Shown: positions 26,041-35,759 of the stretch, in pieces
How positions within the stretch are numbered: position 1 is the first letter of the stretch
Layout: the number at the start of each line of letters is the position of its first letter
DNA from: Paenibacillus whitsoniae
Lineage (GTDB): Bacteria; Bacillota; Bacilli; Paenibacillales; NBRC-103111
Reading direction: 5' to 3'
Length of the DNA: 57,744 nt
Assembly (NCBI RefSeq): GCF_003955665.1
Contig: NZ_RXHU01000031.1
Span: 1-57,744, forward strand
Position numbers and translations under genes: made by a program
The notes under the pieces: model-generated
The model's database searches: none
What the model was told of the DNA's origin: nothing
The model's input: the letters and a program-made list of their open reading frames with translations, nothing else

Positions 26041-27216
26041 ATGGATATTTTACTCGCTTCACTCGCCCTTATTTTGGGCAATGTTAATGCCGCTCACCCG
26101 GATGCCAATTTTGACCAGCTTGTTCAAGCTTCTCTGCAAGCCGATAAAGCAACCGCCATCGTCCAGCCCGCAACGCCTGGACCGAATGCCGATCCACTGG
26201 ATCCTGTGAACAAGCAAGACCCACAGAAAGACGCGCCTGTCGTCAAAGGTATCTATGCCACAGCGCACAGCGCCGGCGGCTCTCGTCTGACTACGTTGGT
26301 GAAGCTCCTCGACGATACCGATCTGAACTCCATGGTTATTGACGTCAAAGACGATTGGGGCTATATTACTTGGGAAACCGGCAATCCGGAACTGGATGCC
26401 ATGGGGACCACACAGAAAATTATCGGCAATATGCCGGGACTTATGTCTACCTTGAACGAGCATCAAATTTATCCGATCGCCCGGATTGTCGTATTTAAAG
26501 ATACGGTGCTGGCTAAAGCGAAACCGGAATGGTCCTTCGTGAACCCAGACGGCACGCTGTGGAACAACGGCAAAGACAGCTTCGTGAACCCATACAACAA
26601 AGATGTATGGGATTATAATATCGCCGTCGCTAAGGAAGCGGTCAAAGCCGGTTTTAAAGAAATTCAGTTCGATTATGTGAGATTCCCGGAAGGCTTTGAG
26701 AAACGTGCGGACATTCTCCAATATACGAAAGACGAGCGCACGCGCATCCAAGCCGTTGCAGCCTTCGTCAAATACGCTAAAGAGCAATTGCAACCGCTTG
26801 GCGTTCGCGTCTCGGTCGACATTTTTGGCTATGCCGCATCGGTTCCTGCCGCGGAAGGCATTGGCCAGGATTTCGAGAAAATCTCGCAAAACGTCGATGT
26901 CATTGCCCCAATGATTTATCCGAGCCATTACAGCACAGGCTGGTTTGGCTCCAAGGTACCGGACGCCGCTCCGTATCAAACGATTAACGGCGCCTCCAAA
27001 GATATTGAGAAAAAGCTGACAACCATTGATGCGAAAGGCTGGAAGCCGGTCGTGCGGCCTTGGATTCAAGACTTTACGGCGTCTTGGGTGCCAGGTTATA
27101 TCAAGTACGGTAAACATGAAATCGAAGAACAGGTACGCGCGCTGAAAGAAAACGGCATTAACGAGTTCTTACTGTGGAATGCAAACAATAATTATACACC
27201 GAACGTGAATTACTAA
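26041..27216 (+). CDS. Secreted DUF4015 putative glycoside hydrolase
   Basis: Protein of 391 residues with a short signal peptide (MDILLASLALILGNVNAAHP). The rest reads as a TIM-barrel of the DUF4015 glycoside hydrolase-like family: GIYATAHSAGG, the acidic strand ends MVIDVKDDWGYI, IQFDYVRFPEGF and VSVDIFGYAAS, DVIAPMIYPSHY and the final VRPWIQDF. The Asp residues at the strand ends in FDYVRFP and SVDIFG are candidate catalytic residues. Substrate is not established. ATG at 26041 is chosen for the signal peptide; its ribosome site GGAGAGG is at a slightly long distance. Confidence 0.85.
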   Translation: MDILLASLALILGNVNAAHPDANFDQLVQASLQADKATAIVQPATPGPNADPLDPVNKQDPQKDAPVVKGIYATAHSAGGSRLTTLVKLLDDTDLNSMVIDVKDDWGYITWETGNPELDAMGTTQKIIGNMPGLMSTLNEHQIYPIARIVVFKDTVLAKAKPEWSFVNPDGTLWNNGKDSFVNPYNKDVWDYNIAVAKEAVKAGFKEIQFDYVRFPEGFEKRADILQYTKDERTRIQAVAAFVKYAKEQLQPLGVRVSVDIFGYAASVPAAEGIGQDFEKISQNVDVIAPMIYPSHYSTGWFGSKVPDAAPYQTINGASKDIEKKLTTIDAKGWKPVVRPWIQDFTASWVPGYIKYGKHEIEEQVRALKENGINEFLLWNANNNYTPNVNY

Positions 27217-27232
27217 ACGGACTTATTATCCA

Positions 27233-27275
27233 TAAAAAAGAGACCATCTCCTTCATGTGAGATGGTCTCTTTGTG
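27233..27275. terminator. Bidirectional terminator before the giant SLH gene
   Basis: AGAGACCATCTC pairs with GAGATGGTCTCT, with A-run and T-run flanks; it separates two convergent genes. Confidence 0.88.
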
Positions 27276-27287
27276 TGCTGCTTAAAG

Positions 27288-30200
27288 CTAGATGCCCAGC
27301 GCAGCCAGCAATTTGTAAATCATTGCGGCTGCTTCGCCTCTCGTCGTTGTTTGGCCTGCGCGGAAAGTGCCATCCTCGTAACCGTTCAGGATGCCGGCAG
27401 ACAGAGCCTTATCGATCGAGGGCTTCGCCCAGATTGGAATGTCCGAAGCGTCTTTCAAGCTCGGTGCTTTGCTCGTCAAACCGACTGCACCGTTTCCATA
27501 AATCTGCAAAGCTCTTGCCGTCATCACGGCTGCTTCTGCTCTCGTGACGGAAAGATCGCCTTTGAAGCTAGTTTCGCCGGCTTCCTCGTAGCCTTGAATG
27601 AGACCCGCTTCCACGGCGGCTACGATGTACGGTTTCGCCCAAGTCGGGATATTCGCTTCATCCGAGAAATGCGTGTCACGGGAAGCAGATTCGCTACCCA
27701 AAGCCGAAACCAACATCTTAGCAAATTCAGCTCTTGTAACGGTTGCGTCCGGTTGGAAGTTGCCGTCTGGATATCCGGCTGTGACATTCATTCCAGCGAG
27801 GCGTCGAACGTAGCTCTCTGCCCAATGCTTCGCCATATCCTTCATCACGGCCGGTTCATAGGAGAAGACAGCGAACTTGGTGAAATGATCGACACTCACT
27901 TGGATCGTTCCATCTTCCTTCACAGTTCCGCCGACGAAGATCCAACGTTTTTGGCTTTCATTATAATAGTACACGGCCGGCCCGCTCCCCGGCTTTACTT
28001 GCTTGGCGTCGTAGACAAATGAGAGTTGGAGCGGCACCGAAAATCGATTGCCGGTCGTACTCGACAGCTCGAAAATCGGACTGACGGATTGAAGATCGCC
28101 ATTCGCAGGAAGCTGGTCCGGTTCGACGACTGAGATCCGCATCGTCCCTTTTGAAGTAACGGCGCCCGCAGGAATTTGAATCTTGACCCCACCTTCCAGT
28201 TCCAACTGCTGGCTAGCTTCCGGGCTTACCTCCGTTTGCTTTGTCTTGCTCTCTAAGGTTGGCGGAGTGCTTTCTCCGGCAGGAGTTACTTGGGATGGGC
28301 TGCCTCCGTCGTCGACAGAACCTCCTGGTTCGGAGGAATCGTCATCGCCGTTGTCGCCACCGTCATTGCCACCTTCGTCGCTCGCCGGAAGTTGTCCTGA
28401 TACGTCGAAGCCGGTAAAGGCGTTGTAAGTCGCCTGGATGCCATCCGTATACAACCCTGTCTGTGCGAGGGTGTTTTTGAAAGGGTCCTCGGCGTTAAAG
28501 ATTAGATTATTGTTCACCCAAACGTAGATTTTCCCCTTCGACCGAACTACCTTGTAGAAGTTTTGTGCGCTGATCTCTTCCCGCAGGGCGAAGGAGAAAG
28601 GGCGATTCAACTCAGAAGGCACGCTCAGTCGAAGCTGACTGGTTGTTACAGGGGCGGTAAAATCGGCAATATGATAATCGCCTTTTCCCTTGTCATGGTA
28701 CGTAAACGGTACCGCGTTCCAACCGTCCTTCTGACTGTCGAATTTGAAATCTGGCGAGTTGGATTGCGGCAGTTCAAAGTTCTTGTTCATGTACGGGAAC
28801 AGACCGTTGAACCACAAAATTTTCGCCGACGAAACTTTCGTTTCCGCACGCAAATCGTACATATACTCGCGTTGGCCATTTTCTGCATAGTTGCTGTGCC
28901 CGTAGATCGTATCTCGCGCTGTAGGAGCGGCTGCCATGATTTCCTCATGGCCGTTCACAACCTTGCGCAGCTCAAAGTGGCTCGTAGCATAATTCGTACT
29001 TGCCGTCACGTAGTTCTGGTCGTCGACATACTCGAGAATGACGCCTGCTTTCCCATTATTTGGCAGAGTCCCCGTATTTACATTGACCGAAAATTCATGC
29101 CCGAGCGTACGATCGCCTTTAACTGTGAGCGCTTCTCCCGCTGCCGGGGACTGCAAGCCCTTCTCGGATACCGACCAGGCGCTATCCCAACCGTTGATGT
29201 ACGTCCCGTATTCATGCCAGCCGGTCGTCACGGTCACGTTATCGATCCGAACGTTGGCCTTGTTGCTAATCAAGCCGATTTGACCTGGAACGGCCATTGC
29301 CTCATGCTCGAACACCGGCTGATCGTTGTTAAGCGTGTAGTGATCCAATTCCGCAAATAATTTGGACCCGTTCTTGTAAATCCTGAGCGTATGGTATTGC
29401 TCCGCAAAGTCTTGAGTACGCGGGTCATCGGACAGGAAAGCAAATGTCGACGGCAAATCGGTGACCGAACTTTGAGAAACGCCGCCGATGCGGGACTGGA
29501 TGACAAGCTCCCGGTCATCGCGGTCAATCAAGACATTCACGTAGTTATTCTCATCCTGATGCCAAGCAACAATACCAGCTTGCCCTTCATCCCCAAAATT
29601 CTTGTCATCAAATCGAAGATTGGCTTCTACAAACACATTTTCCGCTTCGTACCCGTTCAGCAGCACCTGTTTCGAATCCCTAGGCGCGTTAACATATAAC
29701 GCCTCGTTATCGATCGATACGCCTGTCTCCGGCATTTGGTAATGCTTCAAGCTGTCTACCGAATCGAAGCTGTCTTGGAACGTTGGTGTCCAGGCCTCCG
29801 GATGAACGCCTTCCGAATCATAGGAGGTTGGTCCGTCAACGACCATCTCTTGATCCCAGAAGTAGACGCGATCCTTTCCTTGCCCTTCATCGCTGTTCCA
29901 AAAAGCTTTATAGGTCACCCAGTCCTCAAAACCATTCGGCCCCTTAATCATATTCGGCTGCGAGGGACCGATAATGTCGGGTTCCACAGGATGTCCATTC
30001 GTATCATACAGACCAAAATCCAGATGGTAGTAATTCAGCGGGGCCCCGCCATTTTTGCTGATCTCTACAGCAATCACATTGTCGCCGGCTTGAAGCATGT
30101 CAGCGGGAACTTCAACCATTTTGTAGGCTCGCTGCTGACCACCAAATGTGTAGAAAGGCTTGCCATTCACATACAGTTTTCCATATCCTTCCAGTCTATA

Positions 30201-33200
30201 GCGAAGGACCGTAGTCTCCGGTACGCTATCCAGATGGAAAGAACGCTTCGCCCACATGGAGGCTTGACCGCTCGGGTGCGCCCAAATCTCAGATGGCGAC
30301 GTTTTCCCATTATTGACAATCGTCGGGATTTTCCCCGTTCTCGTATCCGGCCAGCCGAAGCCGCCTTCCCCGGTCAACCAACCGTTCGTATTAGAGCCGA
30401 TCGTATTCCAGCCCACGCCTGGTGCGGTGAAGGTATACTGATAGGGCTGGCTGCCATGTTCGGCAGTCGGCAGGATGACGTTGTATTTCAGGAGCAGCCC
30501 CTCAATATTGCGCGCCAGCAGCTTGCCCGGATATTTGGAATCGTTCGAAATTGTACTATAGCTATCGGATTGTGCGACCCCGGTCTCATAAAGACCTGTT
30601 TCCGGAAACATCTGATTGCCCACATACAGCATGTAATACTCGCCATTATGGTAAAATAACTCCGGTCCTTCGAAATTGACGAAGTTCACATTGGCCCAGT
30701 GGCCCTTCTGTGTATGAACCGTTTCGATCGCTTTGCTTCGACCCGGATTACCCTTTTCGTTGAAGAAGGATTGTACGTTCCAGAGCCATGCACCCGCATT
30801 CGCCGGTTTGGCTGCCCCGGTATTAGGGTCCACCTCGTCCGGATTCACCTTGCGCAGCAAAATTAAATCTCCGTTGTGAGCAACGAATAATTGAGGGTCA
30901 ATCCCATCATCAAACTTCTTATCCTTGAGGGCGTACTCGAAATTCGGCGACGAATTCATCTTGCTAGGGTCCCCGTAAAGCAACGAGGTGCCATTGTAGA
31001 TATAGTACATCACGCCGTTATGGAAAAATAAATCGGATGCGCCTAATTCATTGTGATCAGATGGCGTTACCGTCGGGGGCATCGTACTCGGGTCATTGGA
31101 TATTAACCGATACGGGCTTTCCCAGTGAACCATATCTTTCGAACGATAGACATTACCGAGCGTGCCGGTTCCCATCGCATAATAATAGCCGTTATACTTC
31201 TCGATCGTTCCGTCATAGAGGGTAGCCTTCTTGCCAAGGTCGGACCCCGAATAGACTCTGAACAAGTTATCAACTTTTTCAATGGCGGATAGACTTACCG
31301 TGACTTCACTGCTCGCCGAGAATCCTCCGTCCTCCGCTGTACCTGTAATGGATGCTCTGCCCAATCCAACAGCTGTTACCAAGCCGTTCGGAGCCACTGT
31401 TGCTACAGAAGCATCGGAGGTTGACCAGGATACATTCCGATTCGTGGCGTTCTTTGGCCAGATAACGGCTGACAACAAATGCGTCTCCCCCACCGCTAAC
31501 TCCACTTTCGAGTGATTCGGAGAGATCGCCAAGACCGAGATCCCCTTAACTGTCACAATCGCAGAAGCTGAATGTGCGCCATCTACTGTCGTTACGGTAA
31601 TCGTCGCTGTACCTGGTTGAAGTGCCGTAACGACACCCGCTTCGTTCACAGTTGCGATCGCCGGGTTATCAGAAGACCACTTCACCTTTGGGTTCGTCGC
31701 ATTCGTCGGTGTGAAAGTTGCTGTTAAGGCTTGCGTCGCTCCTATCAGCATTTCTGCTGCCGCAGGTGTAAGACCGACTCCTTCAACTGGGATATTCTCT
31801 ACGGTTACGCTAGAAATCGCTGTGAATTCCCCATCAACCGTTGTGACAGTGATCGTCGCCGTTCCTACCGATCCCCCTTGCACAGATGCCTTCAGACCGC
31901 CCTTCGACATCACCTTCGCAATAGATTCATTGCTGGACGTCCAGATCAGATCCTGATTCGTTGCGTGCCTAGGGAAAACCGTTGCCGTCAACTCCTGCGT
32001 AAGGCCCGCCCCAACCGTGACCGAAGCCCGATCCAGACTGACGCTTTGCGGGTGGACGGCACCCAAGATAGGCTCGACAGCCCCATTGTACAATCGGACA
32101 TCATCGATAACCCCGTTAAAATAAGCCCCGGTCGACGGTCCATTGAAGGCGTCAACGGCGAATCTCGCACCGATCGCCCCTTCATTGGCCGCTGCGGCAA
32201 CTTTATCGAAAGTCGTCGTGGTTTCTTTCGCCAATTGTCCGTCCAGGAATAACTTAAAGGCTTTGTTGCCAAATGAGACGGCTACGTGATGCCACTCGTC
32301 TGCACCAGTCAGCGCTGTGGAAAGAATGACGCGATCAATGGCAGGATTGTTATTCACAATCGCTGCCTCCAGCTTGCCGCCATTAAGTTGAATCGCCAGC
32401 CCTGCCCCATTGCCTCCGCGCTCGAACAGCACCTGTCTGGTGTTCAAATCTGTAGGCTTGAACCACATTGCAACGGTGAATGCGGAGAACTCATTTCTCA
32501 AAAAGGGGATTGTGCTCGTATTGAGTTGAATGATGCCGGTCAATCCATTGAAGGAGAAGGCGCCTCCGTCAACACCGCCCTCCGGCAGCCAAGCACCGAT
32601 AGCGCTTACAGAATGATGCCCGTTGCCCGAAGAATCCTCTGCCACTTGCTTGCCGTTATTACTGAATGGCGCGTCCAGCTTATACCACGCTTCCATTCCC
32701 TCGAAGGGCATGGAGATGCGCGCCGGAAGCACAGTGACTACGCTTGCTGCTGTATAATTTCCATCCTCCGTTGTCACGGTTACGATTGCGCTCCCTGCTT
32801 TTTTCCCTTCGACCGCCGCTCGCCCTGAATCATAGACAGCGACCGTCACGACGGATTCATCGCTGGACGTCCACGTGACATTGCGATTCGTCGCGATGGA
32901 CGGTTGAAAAGAAGCGTCAAGATACACCGCCTCGCCGACCGACGTGGTCAACCGCGGCTTGCTCAAGCTGACCCCAGTCGCTTCGATCGACGGTGTAACC
33001 GCTTTATTGTACAATCGCACATTATCGATCATTCCGTTGAACCACGCTCCCGTTTGGCTGTCCCCACCGAATGCATAGACCGCGAATTTTGCGCCGATCG
33101 CTGCTTCGTTAAGCGCCGTGTTCACTTTTGTAAACGGCACAGTTTTCGAGGCGGCGACTTTCGCATCCAAGTACATCGTGAACACGCCGTTGTTGAACGT

Positions 33201-33731
33201 AACCATCACATGATGCCAAGAGGAAGTATCCGTAAAATCGACCGACACCGTCCCCCTCACGTCGGCGCTTGCAACGGCGGCCTCCAGCTTGTTCGCGTTC
33301 AATTGAATAGCCATACCGGATGCATTGCCTCCGCGTTCGTATAGCACCTGCAGCTTTTGCGTGTCGTTTGCTTTAAACCATAACGAAGCGGAATGCTCCG
33401 TGAATGCATCTTTCAAGTACGATCCCGCCGGATCCGATCCCAGATTCAACTGAATCAGATCGGAGGTGCCGTTAAAAGATAACGCTCCGCCGTATACGCC
33501 GCCATCCCCGACCCAAGTGCCGCTTGCACTGATCGCATGATGACTATTGCCAGATGAATCCTCAGCCACATTCTTGCTGTTCAGTTCATAAGGCGCATCC
33601 AGCTTGTACCAAGCCAGCAATCCTGGCTCCCCGCTTTTCTCCAAAGCATGTGCTTTGCCCCCCGGCACTGCGCTGCAGGCAAACGCAATGATAAGAATAA
33701 ATGCGAATAACTGCCTTAAGTTCTTGCTCAA
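27288..33731 (-). CDS. Giant S-layer-anchored LamG/BIG2/GH43-like protein
   Basis: Cell-surface protein of 2147 residues. TTG start at 33731 follows GGGGGAGGGG and gives a clean signal peptide ending GGKAHA. Order: LamG-type lectin domain (about 35-250), BIG2 Ig-like domain, second LamG domain (about 345-560), three more BIG2 domains to about 815, a five-bladed GH43-like part (about 815-1090; TLYDGTIEKYNGYYYAMGTG and FEGPELFYHNGEYYMLYVG hold the likely catalytic Asp and Glu), a galactose-binding-like sandwich, two further LamG-like domains, an acidic Gly/Asp linker (near 1800), a ZU5-like sandwich and three SLH domains that bind secondary wall polymer. Probably degrades arabinan- or xylan-type polysaccharide at the cell surface. 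The substrate is inference. A cre-like palindrome lies just upstream. Confidence 0.9.
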   Translation of the reverse strand: MSKNLRQLFAFILIIAFACSAVPGGKAHALEKSGEPGLLAWYKLDAPYELNSKNVAEDSSGNSHHAISASGTWVGDGGVYGGALSFNGTSDLIQLNLGSDPAGSYLKDAFTEHSASLWFKANDTQKLQVLYERGGNASGMAIQLNANKLEAAVASADVRGTVSVDFTDTSSWHHVMVTFNNGVFTMYLDAKVAASKTVPFTKVNTALNEAAIGAKFAVYAFGGDSQTGAWFNGMIDNVRLYNKAVTPSIEATGVSLSKPRLTTSVGEAVYLDASFQPSIATNRNVTWTSSDESVVTVAVYDSGRAAVEGKKAGSAIVTVTTEDGNYTAASVVTVLPARISMPFEGMEAWYKLDAPFSNNGKQVAEDSSGNGHHSVSAIGAWLPEGGVDGGAFSFNGLTGIIQLNTSTIPFLRNEFSAFTVAMWFKPTDLNTRQVLFERGGNGAGLAIQLNGGKLEAAIVNNNPAIDRVILSTALTGADEWHHVAVSFGNKAFKLFLDGQLAKETTTTFDKVAAAANEGAIGARFAVDAFNGPSTGAYFNGVIDDVRLYNGAVEPILGAVHPQSVSLDRASVTVGAGLTQELTATVFPRHATNQDLIWTSSNESIAKVMSKGGLKASVQGGSVGTATITVTTVDGEFTAISSVTVENIPVEGVGLTPAAAEMLIGATQALTATFTPTNATNPKVKWSSDNPAIATVNEAGVVTALQPGTATITVTTVDGAHSASAIVTVKGISVLAISPNHSKVELAVGETHLLSAVIWPKNATNRNVSWSTSDASVATVAPNGLVTAVGLGRASITGTAEDGGFSASSEVTVSLSAIEKVDNLFRVYSGSDLGKKATLYDGTIEKYNGYYYAMGTGTLGNVYRSKDMVHWESPYRLISNDPSTMPPTVTPSDHNELGASDLFFHNGVMYYIYNGTSLLYGDPSKMNSSPNFEYALKDKKFDDGIDPQLFVAHNGDLILLRKVNPDEVDPNTGAAKPANAGAWLWNVQSFFNEKGNPGRSKAIETVHTQKGHWANVNFVNFEGPELFYHNGEYYMLYVGNQMFPETGLYETGVAQSDSYSTISNDSKYPGKLLARNIEGLLLKYNVILPTAEHGSQPYQYTFTAPGVGWNTIGSNTNGWLTGEGGFGWPDTRTGKIPTIVNNGKTSPSEIWAHPSGQASMWAKRSFHLDSVPETTVLRYRLEGYGKLYVNGKPFYTFGGQQRAYKMVEVPADMLQAGDNVIAVEISKNGGAPLNYYHLDFGLYDTNGHPVEPDIIGPSQPNMIKGPNGFEDWVTYKAFWNSDEGQGKDRVYFWDQEMVVDGPTSYDSEGVHPEAWTPTFQDSFDSVDSLKHYQMPETGVSIDNEALYVNAPRDSKQVLLNGYEAENVFVEANLRFDDKNFGDEGQAGIVAWHQDENNYVNVLIDRDDRELVIQSRIGGVSQSSVTDLPSTFAFLSDDPRTQDFAEQYHTLRIYKNGSKLFAELDHYTLNNDQPVFEHEAMAVPGQIGLISNKANVRIDNVTVTTGWHEYGTYINGWDSAWSVSEKGLQSPAAGEALTVKGDRTLGHEFSVNVNTGTLPNNGKAGVILEYVDDQNYVTASTNYATSHFELRKVVNGHEEIMAAAPTARDTIYGHSNYAENGQREYMYDLRAETKVSSAKILWFNGLFPYMNKNFELPQSNSPDFKFDSQKDGWNAVPFTYHDKGKGDYHIADFTAPVTTSQLRLSVPSELNRPFSFALREEISAQNFYKVVRSKGKIYVWVNNNLIFNAEDPFKNTLAQTGLYTDGIQATYNAFTGFDVSGQLPASDEGGNDGGDNGDDDSSEPGGSVDDGGSPSQVTPAGESTPPTLESKTKQTEVSPEASQQLELEGGVKIQIPAGAVTSKGTMRISVVEPDQLPANGDLQSVSPIFELSSTTGNRFSVPLQLSFVYDAKQVKPGSGPAVYYYNESQKRWIFVGGTVKEDGTIQVSVDHFTKFAVFSYEPAVMKDMAKHWAESYVRRLAGMNVTAGYPDGNFQPDATVTRAEFAKMLVSALGSESASRDTHFSDEANIPTWAKPYIVAAVEAGLIQGYEEAGETSFKGDLSVTRAEAAVMTARALQIYGNGAVGLTSKAPSLKDASDIPIWAKPSIDKALSAGILNGYEDGTFRAGQTTTRGEAAAMIYKLLAALGI

Positions 33732-33770
33732 GGTGCCCCTCCCCCAATAATTGAAATATCGCTCCATAGA

Positions 33771-33784
33771 AGAAAGCGCTTTCT
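33771..33784. promoter_or_regulatory. cre-like palindrome upstream of the giant SLH gene
   Basis: AGAAAGCGCTTTCT, a perfect 14-base palindrome that fits the CcpA site core (TGAAAGCGCTTTCA). It lies 40 bases before the start and just downstream of a TATAAT (33799-33804, minus), a position where CcpA or another LacI-type repressor would block transcription. Confidence 0.6.
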
Positions 33785-33966
33785 ATAAAGCTTTTTCATT
33801 ATAGTCTCTGATTTCCCCCTCGCGGATTCCAATAATATGACATTCCACTCTAAATTTTTGACTTTTCGCAGCGGGAAGACTCGGCTATTCCATTCGTCAG
33901 ATGCAGGGCAGCGGTTTACATTGGATTTCGTTTTCCCTATGATAGAAGTAGAAGGAGTGATCAGCT

Positions 33967-34920
33967 GTGAACATAGTTGCTTTAACAACCATGGATTTGA
34001 CGACGATGACGGAAAATATGCCGCAAAGCTTGAAGGAACGCTGCCATTTTCAGTGGTTTACTTCCTCCAAGGAGGCCGGCACCGCCATAGAAGAAGCGGA
34101 TGTGATCATTACCGCAGGCCGCATGCAGCCTGAACTGTTGGTCCGGGCATCGCGCGTCAAATGGGTGCAGACCATCTCTGCCGGAGTCGACAAGCTGCCG
34201 CTCGAGGAATTGGCCAGACGCGATATTATCGTCACGAACGCCAGAGGCGTACATACGATTCAAATGAGCGAGTTCGCCCTCAGCCTGATGCTGCAATGGG
34301 TGCGCAGAGCAAATCAACTGCATGACAATCAGCAAGCAAAAGTGTGGAATCATCTCATTACATTCGACGAATTGCATGGCAAGACGCTTGGCATTATCGG
34401 TGCCGGCGCCATCGGTGAAGCAGTCGCCAAGAAGGCCAAGGCGTTCGATATGCAGGTCATCGGGCTGAACCGCTCCGGCTTGGCGAACCCCGCCTTTGAC
34501 ATGACGGTCAGCGGCGAAGACGGGCTGCGGACGCTGCTCACGCAAAGCGATATCGTCGTGCTGCTGCTCCCGAGCACCGAGAAGACGCGCGGCTTCTTAA
34601 AAAAGGAGCATCTGGCACTCCTGAAGCCGAGCGCCTTCCTGATCAATCTCGCGCGCGGCGATGTTCTCGACGAGGATGCGTTGGTCAGTGCGCTGCAGGA
34701 AGGCCGGATCGCCGGCGCTGCACTCGACGTCTTCGCGACCGAGCCGCTGCCGGAAGCTTCGCCGCTGTGGAGCCTGCCCAATGTGATCGTCACACCGCAC
34801 ATTGCCGGGGCCTCCGCGCAGTATGCGAAGCGCGTGTCCGAGATTTTTTATCACAATCTTGCGGCCATGCTGGATGGCGGCGAGATGATGAATGTGGTGG
34901 ATTTGAAGGAAGGCTACTGA
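33967..34920 (+). CDS. D-2-hydroxyacid dehydrogenase
   Basis: NAD-dependent dehydrogenase of 317 residues. The Rossmann motif is LGIIGAGAIGEAVAKKAKAF (Gly-x-Gly-x-x-Gly), the substrate-binding Arg is in INLARGDVLDEDAL, and the active-site His in VTPHIAGASAQY; the Glu of the relay is in FATEPLPEASPLW. The N-terminal catalytic domain is short. It reduces 2-keto acids such as glyoxylate, hydroxypyruvate or phosphonopyruvate-type substrates; the exact one is not readable. GTG start follows AAGGAGTGAT. Single gene with a terminator. Confidence 0.92.
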   Translation: MNIVALTTMDLTTMTENMPQSLKERCHFQWFTSSKEAGTAIEEADVIITAGRMQPELLVRASRVKWVQTISAGVDKLPLEELARRDIIVTNARGVHTIQMSEFALSLMLQWVRRANQLHDNQQAKVWNHLITFDELHGKTLGIIGAGAIGEAVAKKAKAFDMQVIGLNRSGLANPAFDMTVSGEDGLRTLLTQSDIVVLLLPSTEKTRGFLKKEHLALLKPSAFLINLARGDVLDEDALVSALQEGRIAGAALDVFATEPLPEASPLWSLPNVIVTPHIAGASAQYAKRVSEIFYHNLAAMLDGGEMMNVVDLKEGY

Positions 34921-34948
34921 GTCTGACGGACGTCCACATGTTAAGAAG

Positions 34949-34981
34949 CCACGCTCGGGTTGTCCCGTGCGTGGTTTTTTG
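34949..34981 (+). terminator. Terminator after the dehydrogenase gene
   Basis: CCACGC-T-CGGG pairs with CCCG-T-GCGTGG around TTGT, followed by six T residues. Confidence 0.88.
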
Positions 34982-35705
34982 TTTGAGATTGATCGGAGGT
35001 TTCAAGGGTTGGGCGAGTAGATTGCTGATGGGCGGGGCAGCGCAGAGGGGGGACAGAGTGCGGAGTAGCGAGCTAGGAGCTGAACGGCTGAAAGAGTGTC
35101 GAAGGGCAGGCTCGAGCTTGAAAGGCAGGACGCTGATGGGCCAGTAGGTGCTGAGGGAAAAAGAGATCGGCAGGGTGCCGTGGAGTCGTCAGGGCGCCGA
35201 GAGACCGGAAGGCTAACGGATGCCACAGCGGCTATTTGGCCGTATACGCCCTCCATTGTAGATCTAGCGGTTGCCACAGCGCTTAATTGCCGCTTTTACT
35301 CGTCAAACGTGCCGTTTGAGGCAAATAGCCGCTGTCACAACCGTTAACTGTTGAATCGCTGCATTTTGGGCGATATAAGCTCTGTCATAACCATTAGCCG
35401 CGGTAACGATGGTTCAGAGAAGCTTGGAGGAGATCGCTCATGGATCATTCCGCCAATTATCCAGGCAAGCTTCGCTTACCAACCTTCGATGTATCTGCCG
35501 CAGATAAACGCCGCCGTCCTTATCGGGACGATGGCGTTTGTGGAAAGCAAAACGTCGCCGGTAGGACATCTCATCTGGACTCCATATAGCGTCCACGCTC
35601 ATGCCTACTCGTGCACCATACCCACCCTCTGCCCGTCAGCCTGCCGCGCTGTCGATTGCCAAAGCAGTGTTAGTAAGTCTCGGCTCTCGCAACCACACTT
35701 CCGAT
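34982..35705. other. Non-coding stretch with repeats
   Basis: About 720 bases without a convincing gene. The first part (34990-35215) is strongly G/A-rich on the plus strand. The middle (35215-35395) carries four copies of an intergenic repeat (separate entry). The last part holds a 49-codon ATG frame at 35440-35589 behind GGAGGAG and an overlapping longer frame, neither with recognisable features; at most a decayed gene. Confidence 0.6.
35215..35395. repeat. Four copies of a ~27-bp intergenic repeat, two per strand
   Basis: Consensus AACGGTTGYSACAGCG followed by SYTATTTGCC. Forward copies at 35215-35242 and 35266-35292, reverse copies at 35320-35345 and 35368-35395, so the cluster is itself an inverted array with a period near 50 bases. 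A fifth copy is at 54802-54829. Confidence 0.65.
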
Positions 35706-35709
35706 AAAC

Positions 35710-35757
35710 GTACAAACCCCGAGCCTGCGCGAAGAGCGCAAGACTCGGGGTTTGTAC
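35710..35757. terminator. Strong hairpin after serS
   Basis: GTACAAACCCCGAG pairs perfectly over 14 bases with CTCGGGGTTTGTAC, with more pairing inside (GCGC). It lies directly after the serS stop; the T-run is weak, so it may also protect the transcript end. Confidence 0.75.
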
Positions 35758-35759
35758 AA

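Noticed and set aside
26059..27117. Open frame of 352 codons on the minus strand
   Set aside because: Lies wholly opposite the DUF4015 gene; no plausible start signal or fold pattern.
35002..35277. Small frames on both strands in the G/A-rich spacer
   Set aside because: Skewed composition explains the lack of stops; no ribosome sites and the frames cross the intergenic repeats.
35440..35589. 49-codon ATG frame behind GGAGGAG, and an overlapping frame from 35351
   Set aside because: Only the ribosome-like site speaks for it. No hydrophobic or domain pattern and no terminator of its own; could be a relic.
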